NCBI RefSeq assembly: GCF_017115085.1
Contig: NZ_JABXKJ010000257.1
Coordinates: 1 to 32,165 of the forward strand
Direction: 5' to 3'
DNA length: 32,165 nt
Source of the DNA: Nostoc sp. NMS7
Lineage (GTDB): Bacteria > Cyanobacteriota > Cyanobacteriia > Cyanobacteriales > Nostocaceae
Part shown: positions 1 to 10,000 of the stretch, piece after piece
How positions within the stretch are numbered: position 1 is the first letter of the stretch
How the letters are laid out: the number at the start of each line of letters is the position of its first letter
The notes under the pieces: generated by a model
The model's database searches: none
What the model was told of the DNA's origin: nothing
What the model saw: only the letters and a program-made list of their open reading frames with translations
Position numbers and translations under genes: made by a program

Positions 1-42
1 GTCGCGTGTCAAGGCTGCGCCCTGCCCGCTATTTGTGCCAGT

Positions 43-55
43 TGCGTAAGTCCTG
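43..55. repeat. Element-end motif tgcgtaagtcct
   Basis: The 12-mer tgcgtaagtcct recurs at 18291 and 18684, and inverted at 17904, where it bounds repeat elements. Here a single copy sits directly before the point where the ParB-like reading frame opens. It is probably the end of a mobile or MITE-like element whose other end lies outside the window. Confidence 0.45.
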
Positions 56-56
56 A

Positions 57-704
57 ATTCAACAAATCATATATGACTATCTTGAGTTGTCAGAACAGAA
101 AGATACCATCCCACGCCTACTTAACGCAGCTATGAGCCGACTAGAGCGTAATCGTAAAAATTTGGAGTTGTCTGAGATCCGAATAGCTTCTCAGGAAAAT
201 CAACGGCCGTGGTTAGAATCTGTTGACTTTAAAAGTGCTGAAGAACAGAAAATCTTCGATGTTATATTAGCATTACAACTTAACCCTACTTCTATTAATA
301 CTAATATTTTTCCTCTGCTGAAACTATCAACAGATTTAAAATCTGGTATCCGAGAGGAAGGACTAGAAGCCAGTAAAGCGAGGGAGTTGAACAAGCTTTC
401 TGCCACTCAACTTAAGCTTAATGAGGCTCAAGCTCGAAAAATTAGAGTTCAGTTAGCCCAAAGAGTTATACAAGAAAGGCTTTCTTTAAGCCAAACCAAA
501 GCTTTAGTTAAAGAGACACTAAGCCAGTATAAATCCGCCAATATTTCAAGTAACGAAAATAAAAAAATTATTAGAACAGTTAAAACCATCCATTCTATTA
601 ATTTTGAGGAATTTCATCACAATCAACTTGAAGAAGTTCGTCAAGCTCTTCAAAGTAAGCTACAAGAAATTGACAAAATAATAGAGCTATCCAATAGAAG
701 TTAA
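57..704 (+). pseudogene. ParB-like partition protein, C-terminal part (5' truncated)
   Basis: The frame opens just after an in-frame TGA at 54-56, and the first possible start is a TTG at 87 with no clear ribosome binding site. The roughly 205 residues are helical and charged. A central stretch (FPLLKLSTDLKSGIREEGLE, then ASKAREL) followed by LSLSQTKALVKE near residues 130-145 has the pattern of the DNA-binding helical region of plasmid-type ParB proteins, which in this family reads roughly PLLKLP..I..AL..G.I...KA..I followed by LSLSQIKE. The N-terminal ParB nuclease-like fold (CTPase/DNA-binding half) is missing. The break coincides with a repeat-element end at 43-55, so an insertion or rearrangement probably removed the 5' half. 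It might still give a short product, but I treat it as a remnant. The family call rests on pattern memory only. Confidence 0.5.
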
Positions 705-899
705 TTCGTTAATCTCAATGAAAAATTCTATAACCCTCTTCCATCAGTCTTGAAGAAATCCGGGTGTAAGGCTTACGAAACTTCGGGTTCCAATTTTTAG
801 CTATGAGCTATGACATACAGCACTTCCGGTAGCTATAGCTATAGCCATCAAGATTAGGACGTAGACTATAAGAGTTAGCATTGCGTCTACCTGATTTCA

Positions 900-1556
900 A
901 TGGCTAAAGCTTACAGTAATGATTTCCGGCAAAAAGTCATGCAAGCGATTGAGTTGGACGGTCTCAAGAAGTGTGAGGCGAGCCAACTCTTCAATATCAG
1001 TCGCAACACGATTAACTTGTGGTTCCAGCGCAAAGCCGAAACGGGTAATGTCAAACCAAAACCGAGGACAGTATCGCAGCAGAACGGCAAAATCAGGGAT
1101 TGGGAAAAGTTTCGCAGCTTTGTCAAAGAGCATGGGGATAAAACCCAAAGCGAAATGGCACAGCTATGGGATGGAGAGATTAGCCAACGCACGATTTCGA
1201 GGGCATTACGAAAGATAGGACATACGCGTAAAAAAAACATATGGGTATAGTCAACCAGATGAAGCTAAACGGGCGGCCTTCTTAGCACAGGTAGATAACC
1301 CAAAAGCGCCTCATCTGGTATATGTTGATGAGTCTGGAATGGATGAACGCGATAACTACGGCTATGGCTACTCCCATGTTGGGGAGCGCTTCTATGACCT
1401 CAAATCCGGTCGGCGGCAGGGTCGCATTAATATGATTGCTGGATATCGAGACGGGCAACTGATTGCACCATTTACAATCGAGGGGGCATGTAACCGTACC
1501 GTGTTTGAGACCTGGCTAGAAACTTGCTTGATTCCGGTCTTGCGTCCAGGTGGAAG
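900..1556 (+). pseudogene. IS630-family transposase, frame-disrupted and 3'-truncated
   Basis: Frame one (900-1250) encodes an N-terminal helix-turn-helix (MAKAYSNDFRQKVMQAIE, then ...CEASQLFNISRNTINLWF), typical of IS630-type transposases. After a run of eight A residues at 1230-1237 the homology continues in the +1 frame: KTYGYSQPDEAKRAAFLAQV, then LVYVDESGMD holding the first catalytic Asp of the DDE domain, then RINMIAGYRDGQLIAPFTIE. Homology ends near LIPVLRPG at about 1552, so the second Asp, the Glu and the element's right end are gone. Some IS630 members express a fused protein by frameshifting at such A runs, so the frame break may be original, but the truncation makes the copy dead. 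The left end probably lies in 810-895; I could not fix its inverted repeat. Confidence 0.85.
1230..1237 (+). other. A8 run at the transposase frame junction
   Basis: Eight consecutive A residues lie exactly where the helix-turn-helix frame (stop at 1248-1250) must pass to the +1 frame to reach the DDE domain. This could be a programmed slippage site or simply a homopolymer length mutation; the sequence cannot separate the two. Confidence 0.5.
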
Positions 1557-1564
1557 TTCGCAAG

Positions 1565-2474
1565 TGATCGGTATTCAGCAGGCACCGGAAGCGGGGATAG
1601 GGACGACCCATCGCCGTTCACTCCTTCGATGGAGTTGTCCTCCTTGTTTTCAAAGGCAAGCTGGTTGGTAATTTTCAACACTCCTTCGGTTCCCGTAATG
1701 TCGATTTGGAGACCAGTCCGATGTCGTTGGGCACCTTCGATTTGCACTGCAAACAGCCCTCCGTCTTCCAGGGTGCCAATGACCATCACCTCGTTCGGAT
1801 TGGTGGTCGGAACTTTCTCGCCGGTCTCCTCAACGATGAAGAATGGGAAATGATTCTCGACAACCGCAGTCAGCTTTTTCGGGAACCCGACGGAGCGAAA
1901 CAGCACATCCATAAAGTGACCCCCGTAAATGGAAAGGACGTGAGAAAAGTTGGCGGCAGGAATTGCCCACGCGTGTTTGCCCGATATGGTGGGCACGAAA
2001 GCATCCACGCTCACCGTCATGCGAGCAGATCGAATCTTCCCCACGTATCCCTGCTTCACGAGGTCTCGCGTGTAGCGAGCGCTCGGTCCCATGCTTCGGG
2101 CCGACGATATGCCTGACTCCCTTTGCCTCGGCCAAGGACAGAAGCTCTTCCGATTCGGAGGTCTTGGTCGTGAGTGGCCACTCACTGTAGACGTCTTTTC
2201 CTGCGGCGATCGCGGCTTTGGCATGCCGGGCATGTTCCGGGGCTGGCGCTAAGATCACAACAATATCTACGTCAGGGTGATTAATAAGCGCTTGCTCGTC
2301 ACCGAAAGCATGCAAAATATTGAACTTTGCCGCGTACTCTTCGGCGGTTTCTTTCTTGCGGCTCGATACCGCAATTATCTCAAAGTCCTCTAGGTATTGC
2401 AATGCGGGGATGTGCCCGTATTTTGCCCAGCCACCTGCGCCGATAATACCTACTCGAATATTTTCGTTGCTCAT
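1565..2474 (-). pseudogene. Gfo/Idh/MocA-family oxidoreductase, frameshifted and 3'-truncated
   Basis: The ATG at 2474 follows a GGAG ribosome binding site at 5-nt spacing. Residues 1-125 form a Rossmann domain (RVGIIGAGGWAKYGHIPALQ) with the EKP-motif position read as SEWPLTT, ending at GVRHIVG. The match then jumps to another frame near 2098-2102 (ARSMGPSARYTRDLVKQGYV) and runs through the C-terminal beta-sheet domain to PLPVPAEYR. A loss of a few bases, not a multiple of three, between IVG and ARSMG explains the shift. Beyond about 1570 the sequence is antisense to the transposase remnant, so the last part of the domain is lost. The substrate cannot be named; the family covers NAD(P)-dependent sugar and sugar-acid dehydrogenases. 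The fragment looks richer in G and C than the neighbouring genes, which suggests foreign origin. Confidence 0.85.
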
Positions 2475-2531
2475 AATTTCTCCTTATATAAAACCTCCAT
2501 TATTGAAGTAGGTTGTAAGCGATTTTGAAAA

Positions 2532-5500
2532 TCAGTATTCTCCGCGAACCTTGGGTTTTTTGAAGAAAAAGCGGGAAAACTTAAACTTAGGTTGGCCAAG
2601 GTTTTTCCGCAATCCCTCCATGTAAATGTAAAACACTGGAGTTAGATAGAGAGTCAATATCTGAGAAAACAACAATCCCCCAACGATCGCAATCCCCAAA
2701 GGACGACGCGCTTCTGAACCTACTCCCGTCCCCAAAGCGATGGGCAATGTCCCAATTAAAGCTGCCATCGTCGTCATCATAATTGGGCGGAAACGAGTTA
2801 AGCAAGCGGCATAAATGGCATCAAAGGAATTTTTTCCTTCCTTTCGCTGTGCTTCAATGGCAAAGTCCACCAGCATAATACCGTTTTTCTTGACAATGCC
2901 CACTAGCAGAATGATGCCGATAAAAGAGTAAAGATTTAAATCAACCTGGAAAATCAGCAGCGTTAGTAATGCGCCAAAACCCGCCGAAGGTAAACCAGAA
3001 AGAATGGTGATCGGGTGAATGAAATCCTCATAAAGGATACCGAGAATCAGATAAATTACTACAATAGACACCAACAACAGCGCCCCTAAATCGTTGAAAG
3101 ACTGTTGAAAAGTCTGGGCTGAACCCTGAAAACTGGTGGTAATTGTTGAGGGTAGTATCTCACTGGCTGCTTGCTTGATGGCATCTGTAGCCTGACTTAG
3201 AGACGTTCCTGGGAGGGTGTCAAAAGAGATAGTCGAAGAGGGGAGTTGAGCAACGTGAGCAACGGTAAGTGGTCCGACATTCTGGGAGATATTAGCGATC
3301 GCACTCAAAGGAACCAGTTTTCCAGTACTCGATTGCACATATAGTAGCGATAGGGCGCTGGGATCTCGCTGAAACTCCGGTTTCACTTCTAAGATTACAT
3401 AAAATTGGTCATTTGGGGTATAGATAGTAGAAACCTGGCTAGAACCATAAGCGGCGCTGAGGGTTTGTTCAACTTGTTGGGCGGTAATCCCCAGAGTTGC
3501 GGCTTTGTTGTGGTCAAATTGGACTTGGATTTGGGGAGTGCTGAGTTGTAAATCGCTGTCAACGTCCCGGAGTCCTGGTAGGGTTTTGACTTTTTCTACA
3601 AGTTTAGGAACGTATTGGCGCAGGTCTTGCAAATTTAAACTCTGCAACGTGAACTGATAAGTAGAATTAGTTTGTTGCCCACCGATGGGAATAGCTGGCG
3701 GAGAGCGGAGGAATGTTTTAATCCCAGTTGTACGTCTCAACTTGGGGGTTAGCTCTTGAATGATTTGGTCAGCACTGAGTTGACGTTGATCACGTGGTTT
3801 TAGCCGAATCGTAATTCGTCCGCCGTTGACTGAACCGTTCGGGCCACTTGCACCCACAATCGAGTCAACTGCTTCAATATTCGGGTCTTTACGAATGATA
3901 TCAACAACCGTTTGCTGGTGATGCCGCATATCATCAAAAGAAATATCTTGCGCGGCTTTCGTGTTCGCCATCAGTTGTCCGGTGTCTTCCGTAGGAATAA
4001 AGCCTTTGGGAACGATGACGAACAGATAGATGGTCATTAGCAGCAGAATACCAGAACCAATCAGCGTCATCAGGCGGAATTTTAAAACAGGCTTGAGCGT
4101 CCAATCATATCCCCGCAGTAGGAAATCAAATCCCCCTTCTAAGACTTGATAGAGCCGATTTGGTCTTTGCTGATGGGATGAAGTTAAGAAGCGACTGCAT
4201 AACATGGGGGTGAGACTGAGGGAAACAAAACCCGAAACCAAAATTGCCACTGCGATCGTTACGGCAAATTCATGAAATAATTTACCGATTATTCCACTCA
4301 TAAACATGATCGGGATGAACACCGCCACTAGGGAGAGGGTCATTGACAAAATGGTGAAACTGATTTCTTTTGATCCCTTCAATGCTGCGTCTAGGGGAGA
4401 TTCCCCCATTTCCCGATAACGGACGACATTTTCCAATACCACGATCGCATCATCCACGACAAAGCCCACGGAGAGGGTCAACGCCATGAGTGAGATGTTG
4501 TCTAGGGAGAAGCCCGACAAATACATCACGGCAAAAGTGCCAATGATCGCTACAGGTAGCGCCAAACTGGGAATCAGCGTCGCAGTGACATCACGCAAGA
4601 ATAAGAAAATCACCAAGACAACTAGACAAATCGAGAGAACCAAGGTAAACTTTACATCGTTGACAGAGGCGCGGATGGTTTGGGAGCGATCGTACATAAT
4701 CCCCATCTCAATGGATTTGGGAACTTGTTCGCGGAGCGTAGGTAAAAGTTCATTGATGGCATCAACGATATTTACAGTGTTGGCACCCGGTTGCGGCTGC
4801 ACAGCGAGAACAACAGAATGGCGGTTTGTCACCTTGCGATCGCTATACAAATTCGAGACTTTGACGTTTTGTTCACTGTCAATTACGTCCCCCAAATCCT
4901 GGAGGCGCACGGGCGCACCATTGGCGTAAGTTACAATTAGCTGGCGATAGCCGGCAGCGTCGGTGAGTTGACCATTCGCCTGAATCGTATAATTTTTGTA
5001 AGCGTCAGAGAGACTGCCGGTTGGCAAATCAACATTTCCCTGTTGAATTGCAGTTTTCACCTGAGTTAGACCAATTCCCCTCGATGCCAACTCTCGCGGA
5101 TCAAGCTGGACGCGGACTGCATATTGCTGTTGACCATAGACCTGTACCTGAGCAACACCATCAATCATCGAGATTGGCTGACCAACTGTTACCTCTGCGT
5201 ATTCATCTACTGTCGAGATTGGCTGTGTCTCAGAATACATATAGAGGTAGAGAACTGGTGAGACAGACGGGTTAACTTTGCGGTAGGTGGGCGGGTGAGG
5301 CATTCCGGCGGGCAGTTGTCCGGCGGCGGCTGAGATAGCCCCCTGCACATCTTTGGCGGCATCCTCCACTCTGCGGCTAAAGTCAAATTGTAGGGAGATA
5401 TTGGTGCTACCAGTTGAACTGGTGGAATTGAATGAATTGAGTCCGGCAATTTCAGTAAACTGTCTTTCTAGGGGTGCGGCGACCGAAGATGCCATTGTTT

Positions 5501-5669
5501 CGGGTGTGGCACCAGGGAGACTAGCAGAGACAGAAATAAAAGGATATTCAACGTTGGGCAGCGCACTGATGGGTAATAATACATAACTCATCAGACCGAA
5601 GATGAGGATACCCATCATTACCAAGGTGGTCATGACTGGACGACGGATGAAGAGTTCTGAAAGGTTCAT
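2532..5669 (-). CDS. RND efflux pump inner-membrane subunit (AcrB/MdtB-like, HAE1 type)
   Basis: This 1045-residue protein has full AcrB-family length. It begins with the conserved N-terminus MNLSELFIRRPVMTTLVMMG leading into membrane helix 1. The proton-relay pair in helix 4 is present (VGFVVDDAIVVLENVV, Asp406-Asp407), and helix 10 carries the Lys in GIVKKNGIMLVDFAIEA. Two large periplasmic porter loops lie at about residues 40-335 and 560-870. It should export hydrophobic or amphiphilic compounds by proton antiport in a trimer with an adaptor and an outer-membrane channel. It closely resembles the RND protein at 7069-10191. With the single adaptor at 10188-11699 the set resembles MdtABC, in which two different RND proteins form mixed trimers. 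GGGAGAAC precedes the start by about nine bases. About 100 bp separate it from the SMI1/HEAT gene upstream, so cotranscription is possible. The substrate is unknown. Confidence 0.93.
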   Translation of the reverse strand: MNLSELFIRRPVMTTLVMMGILIFGLMSYVLLPISALPNVEYPFISVSASLPGATPETMASSVAAPLERQFTEIAGLNSFNSTSSTGSTNISLQFDFSRRVEDAAKDVQGAISAAAGQLPAGMPHPPTYRKVNPSVSPVLYLYMYSETQPISTVDEYAEVTVGQPISMIDGVAQVQVYGQQQYAVRVQLDPRELASRGIGLTQVKTAIQQGNVDLPTGSLSDAYKNYTIQANGQLTDAAGYRQLIVTYANGAPVRLQDLGDVIDSEQNVKVSNLYSDRKVTNRHSVVLAVQPQPGANTVNIVDAINELLPTLREQVPKSIEMGIMYDRSQTIRASVNDVKFTLVLSICLVVLVIFLFLRDVTATLIPSLALPVAIIGTFAVMYLSGFSLDNISLMALTLSVGFVVDDAIVVLENVVRYREMGESPLDAALKGSKEISFTILSMTLSLVAVFIPIMFMSGIIGKLFHEFAVTIAVAILVSGFVSLSLTPMLCSRFLTSSHQQRPNRLYQVLEGGFDFLLRGYDWTLKPVLKFRLMTLIGSGILLLMTIYLFVIVPKGFIPTEDTGQLMANTKAAQDISFDDMRHHQQTVVDIIRKDPNIEAVDSIVGASGPNGSVNGGRITIRLKPRDQRQLSADQIIQELTPKLRRTTGIKTFLRSPPAIPIGGQQTNSTYQFTLQSLNLQDLRQYVPKLVEKVKTLPGLRDVDSDLQLSTPQIQVQFDHNKAATLGITAQQVEQTLSAAYGSSQVSTIYTPNDQFYVILEVKPEFQRDPSALSLLYVQSSTGKLVPLSAIANISQNVGPLTVAHVAQLPSSTISFDTLPGTSLSQATDAIKQAASEILPSTITTSFQGSAQTFQQSFNDLGALLLVSIVVIYLILGILYEDFIHPITILSGLPSAGFGALLTLLIFQVDLNLYSFIGIILLVGIVKKNGIMLVDFAIEAQRKEGKNSFDAIYAACLTRFRPIMMTTMAALIGTLPIALGTGVGSEARRPLGIAIVGGLLFSQILTLYLTPVFYIYMEGLRKNLGQPKFKFSRFFFKKPKVRGEY

Positions 5670-5770
5670 GGGTTTTGTTCTCCCAGAAATGTGGTGGGGA
5701 TGCGATCGCTAAATAGCAATACGCTTGGGTTAAGGCTTAATTCTTTGTCAAAGTCAAAGATGCAACGGCT

Positions 5771-6751
5771 TTATCTCTGATTTTTAAACATCTGTAACGC
5801 CTCCTTAACTGCTTCTTGAACAACTGGATCTGGATCTTCTAAAAGCTGTGATACAAACTCCACAGCCTCAAATGCTTTAATTTTTCCTAAAGCAAACGCT
5901 GCCCGACTCCGAACCCATTTGCTAGGGTGTTGAAGTCCTTGAATTAATGCATCTACTGCTCGAAGTTCTTCGAGTACTAATACTACAGAAAAGCCGGAAT
6001 CATATTTTTCATCTTGCAGCAGATTAACAAGAGTATTAACTACTTTAGTTTTCAGATTACTTGGTGGAATTTCTATTTGATAGGTATTGCTCATATATAG
6101 GTCGTTATGAAGTAGTTGTACGGTTTGCCAAGAGGAATCTTCAGGAAATGTTTTCAGAAATCTTTCGAGAGCTAAGTCTGTAATTCCTGAGTTGTATTTT
6201 CGATATGCAGCAGCATACTTTTTCTCATCTTTCTCTATATAACCTTTACGATCGATGAACAATCCCCCAGTCTCGTAAGATTCTGCCAGAGTCAACATCA
6301 TAGCTGTTAAATTTGTGTATCGCAGTGAAATTTCGGCAATTTCAGAGATATGAATTACAGGAGAAGTTGTTTGTTCATCATTCGTTGCGACAACTGCTAA
6401 AAACTCGATATCCGACATACAGATTGGGAAGATAGGTTTACCTGCATACTTATACATCACAGCTATTTCTTCATGTTCTTCTACCCAAGTTTGAGCCTCT
6501 TTTGCTGCTGACTCTAAACTTAAAAGAAACATATAAGAAAATATCCAATCATCTGCACAGCCATATTTTGAGTATCCGTTTGACCATTCATAAATTTCCG
6601 TAACTTCTTTGGATACTTTAAAAGATAGACTACTCAAGACATTATCTATTTCTGATGCACTTAAACCTGATGCCAATGATGCAATCTTTGCTGGATGATT
6701 TTTTTTGAACCAGTAATGAATTCGGTCTAATGCATCTTTAATATCTGACAT
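5771..6751 (-). CDS. SMI1/KNR4-like domain plus HEAT repeat protein
   Basis: The 326 residues carry no signal peptide or membrane helix, so the protein should be cytosolic. Residues about 20-170 have the SMI1/KNR4 pattern: an acidic helical start, VSKEVTEIYEWSNGYSK around the conserved NG, then IFPICMSDIEFLAVV. The C-terminus (about 240-323) has HEAT-like helix pairs: VVLVLEELRAVDALIQGLQH, then WVRSRAAFALGKIKAFEAVE, then DPDPVVQEAVKEALQMF. SMI1/KNR4 domains are general protein-binding modules, often seen as immunity proteins to contact-dependent toxins; HEAT repeats mediate protein contacts. The gene lies between two RND pump genes on the same strand and looks more AT-rich than either, which suggests later insertion. 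No toxin gene is next to it. No clear ribosome binding site precedes the ATG. A role as a pump-associated scaffold is only a guess. Confidence 0.7.
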   Translation of the reverse strand: MSDIKDALDRIHYWFKKNHPAKIASLASGLSASEIDNVLSSLSFKVSKEVTEIYEWSNGYSKYGCADDWIFSYMFLLSLESAAKEAQTWVEEHEEIAVMYKYAGKPIFPICMSDIEFLAVVATNDEQTTSPVIHISEIAEISLRYTNLTAMMLTLAESYETGGLFIDRKGYIEKDEKKYAAAYRKYNSGITDLALERFLKTFPEDSSWQTVQLLHNDLYMSNTYQIEIPPSNLKTKVVNTLVNLLQDEKYDSGFSVVLVLEELRAVDALIQGLQHPSKWVRSRAAFALGKIKAFEAVEFVSQLLEDPDPVVQEAVKEALQMFKNQR

Positions 6752-7068
6752 AAGTGTTTAATTCGTAATTCGTAATTGAGAAAATCAGAAATAGGGTGTG
6801 TTATGCCGTAGGCTAACGCACCTTAAATTGTTGAGGGTGCGTTAGTTGAAAGCGTAACTACATTTAAATTTCTTAACTCTCTGTGTCGCGCCAGGTGCTA
6901 CAACGGGGGGAACCCCCGCAACGCACTGGCTTCTCTGCGTCTCTGCGGTAGCCTGCGGCAAGCCGCTCCGCGTCTACGTTTAAAAAATAATTAATTTTTA
7001 CAACTCATTTAGGATTGCGATAGATTCTCTAACTGAGTCAGTTGTAGACTGATGTTGCTTGTTGAATA
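6752..7068. repeat. Gene-free spacer with palindromic repeats
   Basis: This 317-bp gap between the SMI1/HEAT gene and the upstream RND gene holds no coding signal. It has a 10-bp inverted repeat (ctaacgcacc at 6813-6822 with ggtgcgttag at 6836-6845), a hairpin around cggggggaacccccg (6904-6918) inside a looser gccag/ctggc pair, and a GC-rich imperfect palindrome at about 6945-6985. Such sequences recur between genes in Nostoc-type genomes. They may weaken cotranscription of the two pump genes. Confidence 0.6.
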
Positions 7069-10000
7069 TCACGATCGCCCGCCTGAAAATGAAAATACTC
7101 GACGGAACTTAACTTGACTGAGCTTTTTCCGCCATGATTCCATATATATAAAGAACACGGGAGTTAAATACAGGGTCAATATCTGAGAAAACACCAGTCC
7201 GCCCACAACTGCAATCCCCAGAGGACGGCGGGATTCCGAACCAGCCCCAAATCCGATCGCGATCGGTAAAGTTCCCATTAGGGCTGCCATCGTCGTCATC
7301 ATAATCGGACGGAAGCGCACTAAGCAAGCTTGATAAATCGCCTCAGAGGGTTTTTTCCCTTCATTTCGCTGGGCTTCAATGGCAAAATCCACCATCATAA
7401 TCCCGTTTTTCTTGACGATGCCCACCAACAGAATTATGCCGATGAAGGAGTAAACATTCAGTTCGACATGGAATATGATCAGCGTTAACAATGCCCCAAA
7501 ACCTGCTGAAGGCAAACCGGAAAGAATTGTAATCGGGTGAATGAAATCCTCATAGAGAACACCCAGGATCAGATAAATTACTAAGACTGCGATCGCTAAC
7601 AATAAACCCAAACTCGGCAGTGAACTTTGAAATACCTGACTTGCACCCTGAAAGTTTGTGGTAATGCTGGCAGGAATCACCTGATTAATCAGTTTTTCAA
7701 TCTCTTCGTTAGCATTTCCCAAAGACACACCTGGGGCGAGGTTAAAGGAAATCGTGGCGGCGTTCATCCGACCGTTATGATTGACCATTAACGGGCTGAC
7801 TCCCTGAGATAGTTTGGCGAATGTCTTCAGAGGTACTGCGACTCCAGTACTGGAGTTAATGTATAATGTCAACAAAGCATTGATATCTTCCTGATACTGG
7901 GGTGCTAATTCCAGAATCACTTGATATTCATTGGTCGCTGCATAGATGGTTGACACTTGGTAGGAACCGTAGGCACTTCTCAAGGTACTTTCGATTTGAT
8001 CGGCGGTAATCCCATAAGTTGAGGCTTTATCGCGGTCGATGTCAATTTGGATCTTAGAAGCAAACTGTAAATCGCTGTTCACATCCTGGAGTTCTGTCAA
8101 GGTCTTCATCTTGATCACAAGTTGGGGAACGTACTCCTGTAAGGGTTTGACATCAGAACTCTGGAGCGCTAATTGATAAAGTCCTGTGCTTTGTTGAGCG
8201 CCAATCGGTATCGCTGGGGGATTTTGTAAGAATACTTGGATGCCGGGAACAGTGGCGAGTTTGGTTCGCAAATTTTGCACGATTTCGTCGGCACTAAGTT
8301 GGCGCTGCGATCGCGGTTTTAACCGAATAAACAAACTACCGGAATTGGCTGCAACGGCTGCCCCACCGCCGCTTCCACTCGCTCCCGCCCCAATATTGGA
8401 GTTGACTGCATCCACATTCGGGTCTTGCCGGATCAGGTTAGCAACTGTCTGCTGATGCTGCACAAGATTATCAAAGGATGCATCCTGGGCTGCTTGGGTA
8501 ATGCCTGTAATTTGTCCGGTATCTTCGCTAGGAATAAAGCCTTTGGGAACGATCACCAACAGCCCAACTGTCACCAGCAATAGAAAGCCAGATAAAATCA
8601 TCGTGGTGCGGTGATATTTTAAGACTTTTTTGAGACTCCAATCGTACAAAGCCAGGAAGCGATCGAAGACATATTCGGAAGCTTGATATAACCGACTTTG
8701 ATGGGCATGATCCACCGGACGCAGAAAACGACTGCACAACATCGGAGTCAGACTCAAAGACACAAAACCAGATACGAGAATTGCCACTGCGATCGTCACC
8801 GCAAATTCATGAAATAATCGTCCCAGGACTCCACTCATGAACAACATCGGGATGAAGACTGCAACTAAGGAAAGGGTCATTGATAGGATGGTGAAACCAA
8901 TTTCTCTCGACCCATTTAACGCCGCTTCTAGTGGACGTTCCCCCATTTCCATGTGACGGACGATATTTTCCAGCATAACGATCGCATCATCCACGACAAA
9001 GCCCACGGAAAGGGTCAACGCCATCAGCGACAGGTTATCTAGTGAGTATTGCAGCAAATACATTACAGCAAAGGTACCAATCAGCGAAACGGGTAACGCC
9101 AAACTGGGAATCACCGTCGCCGAGAGGTTCCGCAAAAAGAGGAAGATTACTAAGATAACTAGAGCGATCGTCAGAATCAACGTAAATCTGACATCATCTA
9201 CTGAGTCTCGAATTGACTGAGACGCATCATAGAGAATCCCAATTTCCACGGATGCCGGAATCTGCTGTCGCAAATTCGGGAGCAATTTTTTAATCGTGTC
9301 TACGACTTGCACCGTATTGGTTCCGGGCTGTCTTTGAATCGTGAGAATAATCGCGCGAGTGTTGTTGTACCAGCTGGCTAACTTGTCATTTTCTACACTG
9401 TCAATAATCCGCCCCAGTTGATTCAGATAGATGGGCATTCCATCTTTGTAAGACACAATCAACTGACGATAAGCAGCCGCATCCTGGAGTTGCCCGTTAG
9501 TTTGGACTGTAAAATTCTTGTGATTTCCCGAAAGACTGCCGGTAGGTAAATCGACGTTACCCTGTTGAATCGCCGTCGCCACCTGATCTAGCCCGATTTG
9601 CCGCGTTGCCAATTGCTGCGGATCAAGTTGAATTCGAGCCGCATACTTTTGGGAACCGTAGACAGCTACTTGTGCTACTCCATTGATTGTAGATAGCTTT
9701 TGCGCCAAATAAGTCTCAGCATAATTGTCTACCTGAGAAAGGGGCAGAGTCGGAGAATCCAGATAAAGGTAGAGAATCGGTTGATCGGCGGGGTTAACCT
9801 TGCTGTAAGTGGGAGGATTGGGTAAATCCGTCGCAATTTGCCCCGATGCTCCCGATATTGCTGCTTGCACATCCTGCGCCGCGTCATCAATATTCCGACT
9901 CAGGTTAAATTGCAGCGTAATTTGAGTCTGTCCCAAAGTGCTAGTTGAGTTGAGCGAATCGAGTCCAGCAATGCTAGAAAATTGCTTCTCTAAGGGACGG

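Noticed and set aside
1472..1564. Continuation of the oxidoreductase C-terminal frame into the transposase
   Set aside because: These residues are antisense to transposase DDE-domain sequence and are not part of the oxidoreductase fold.
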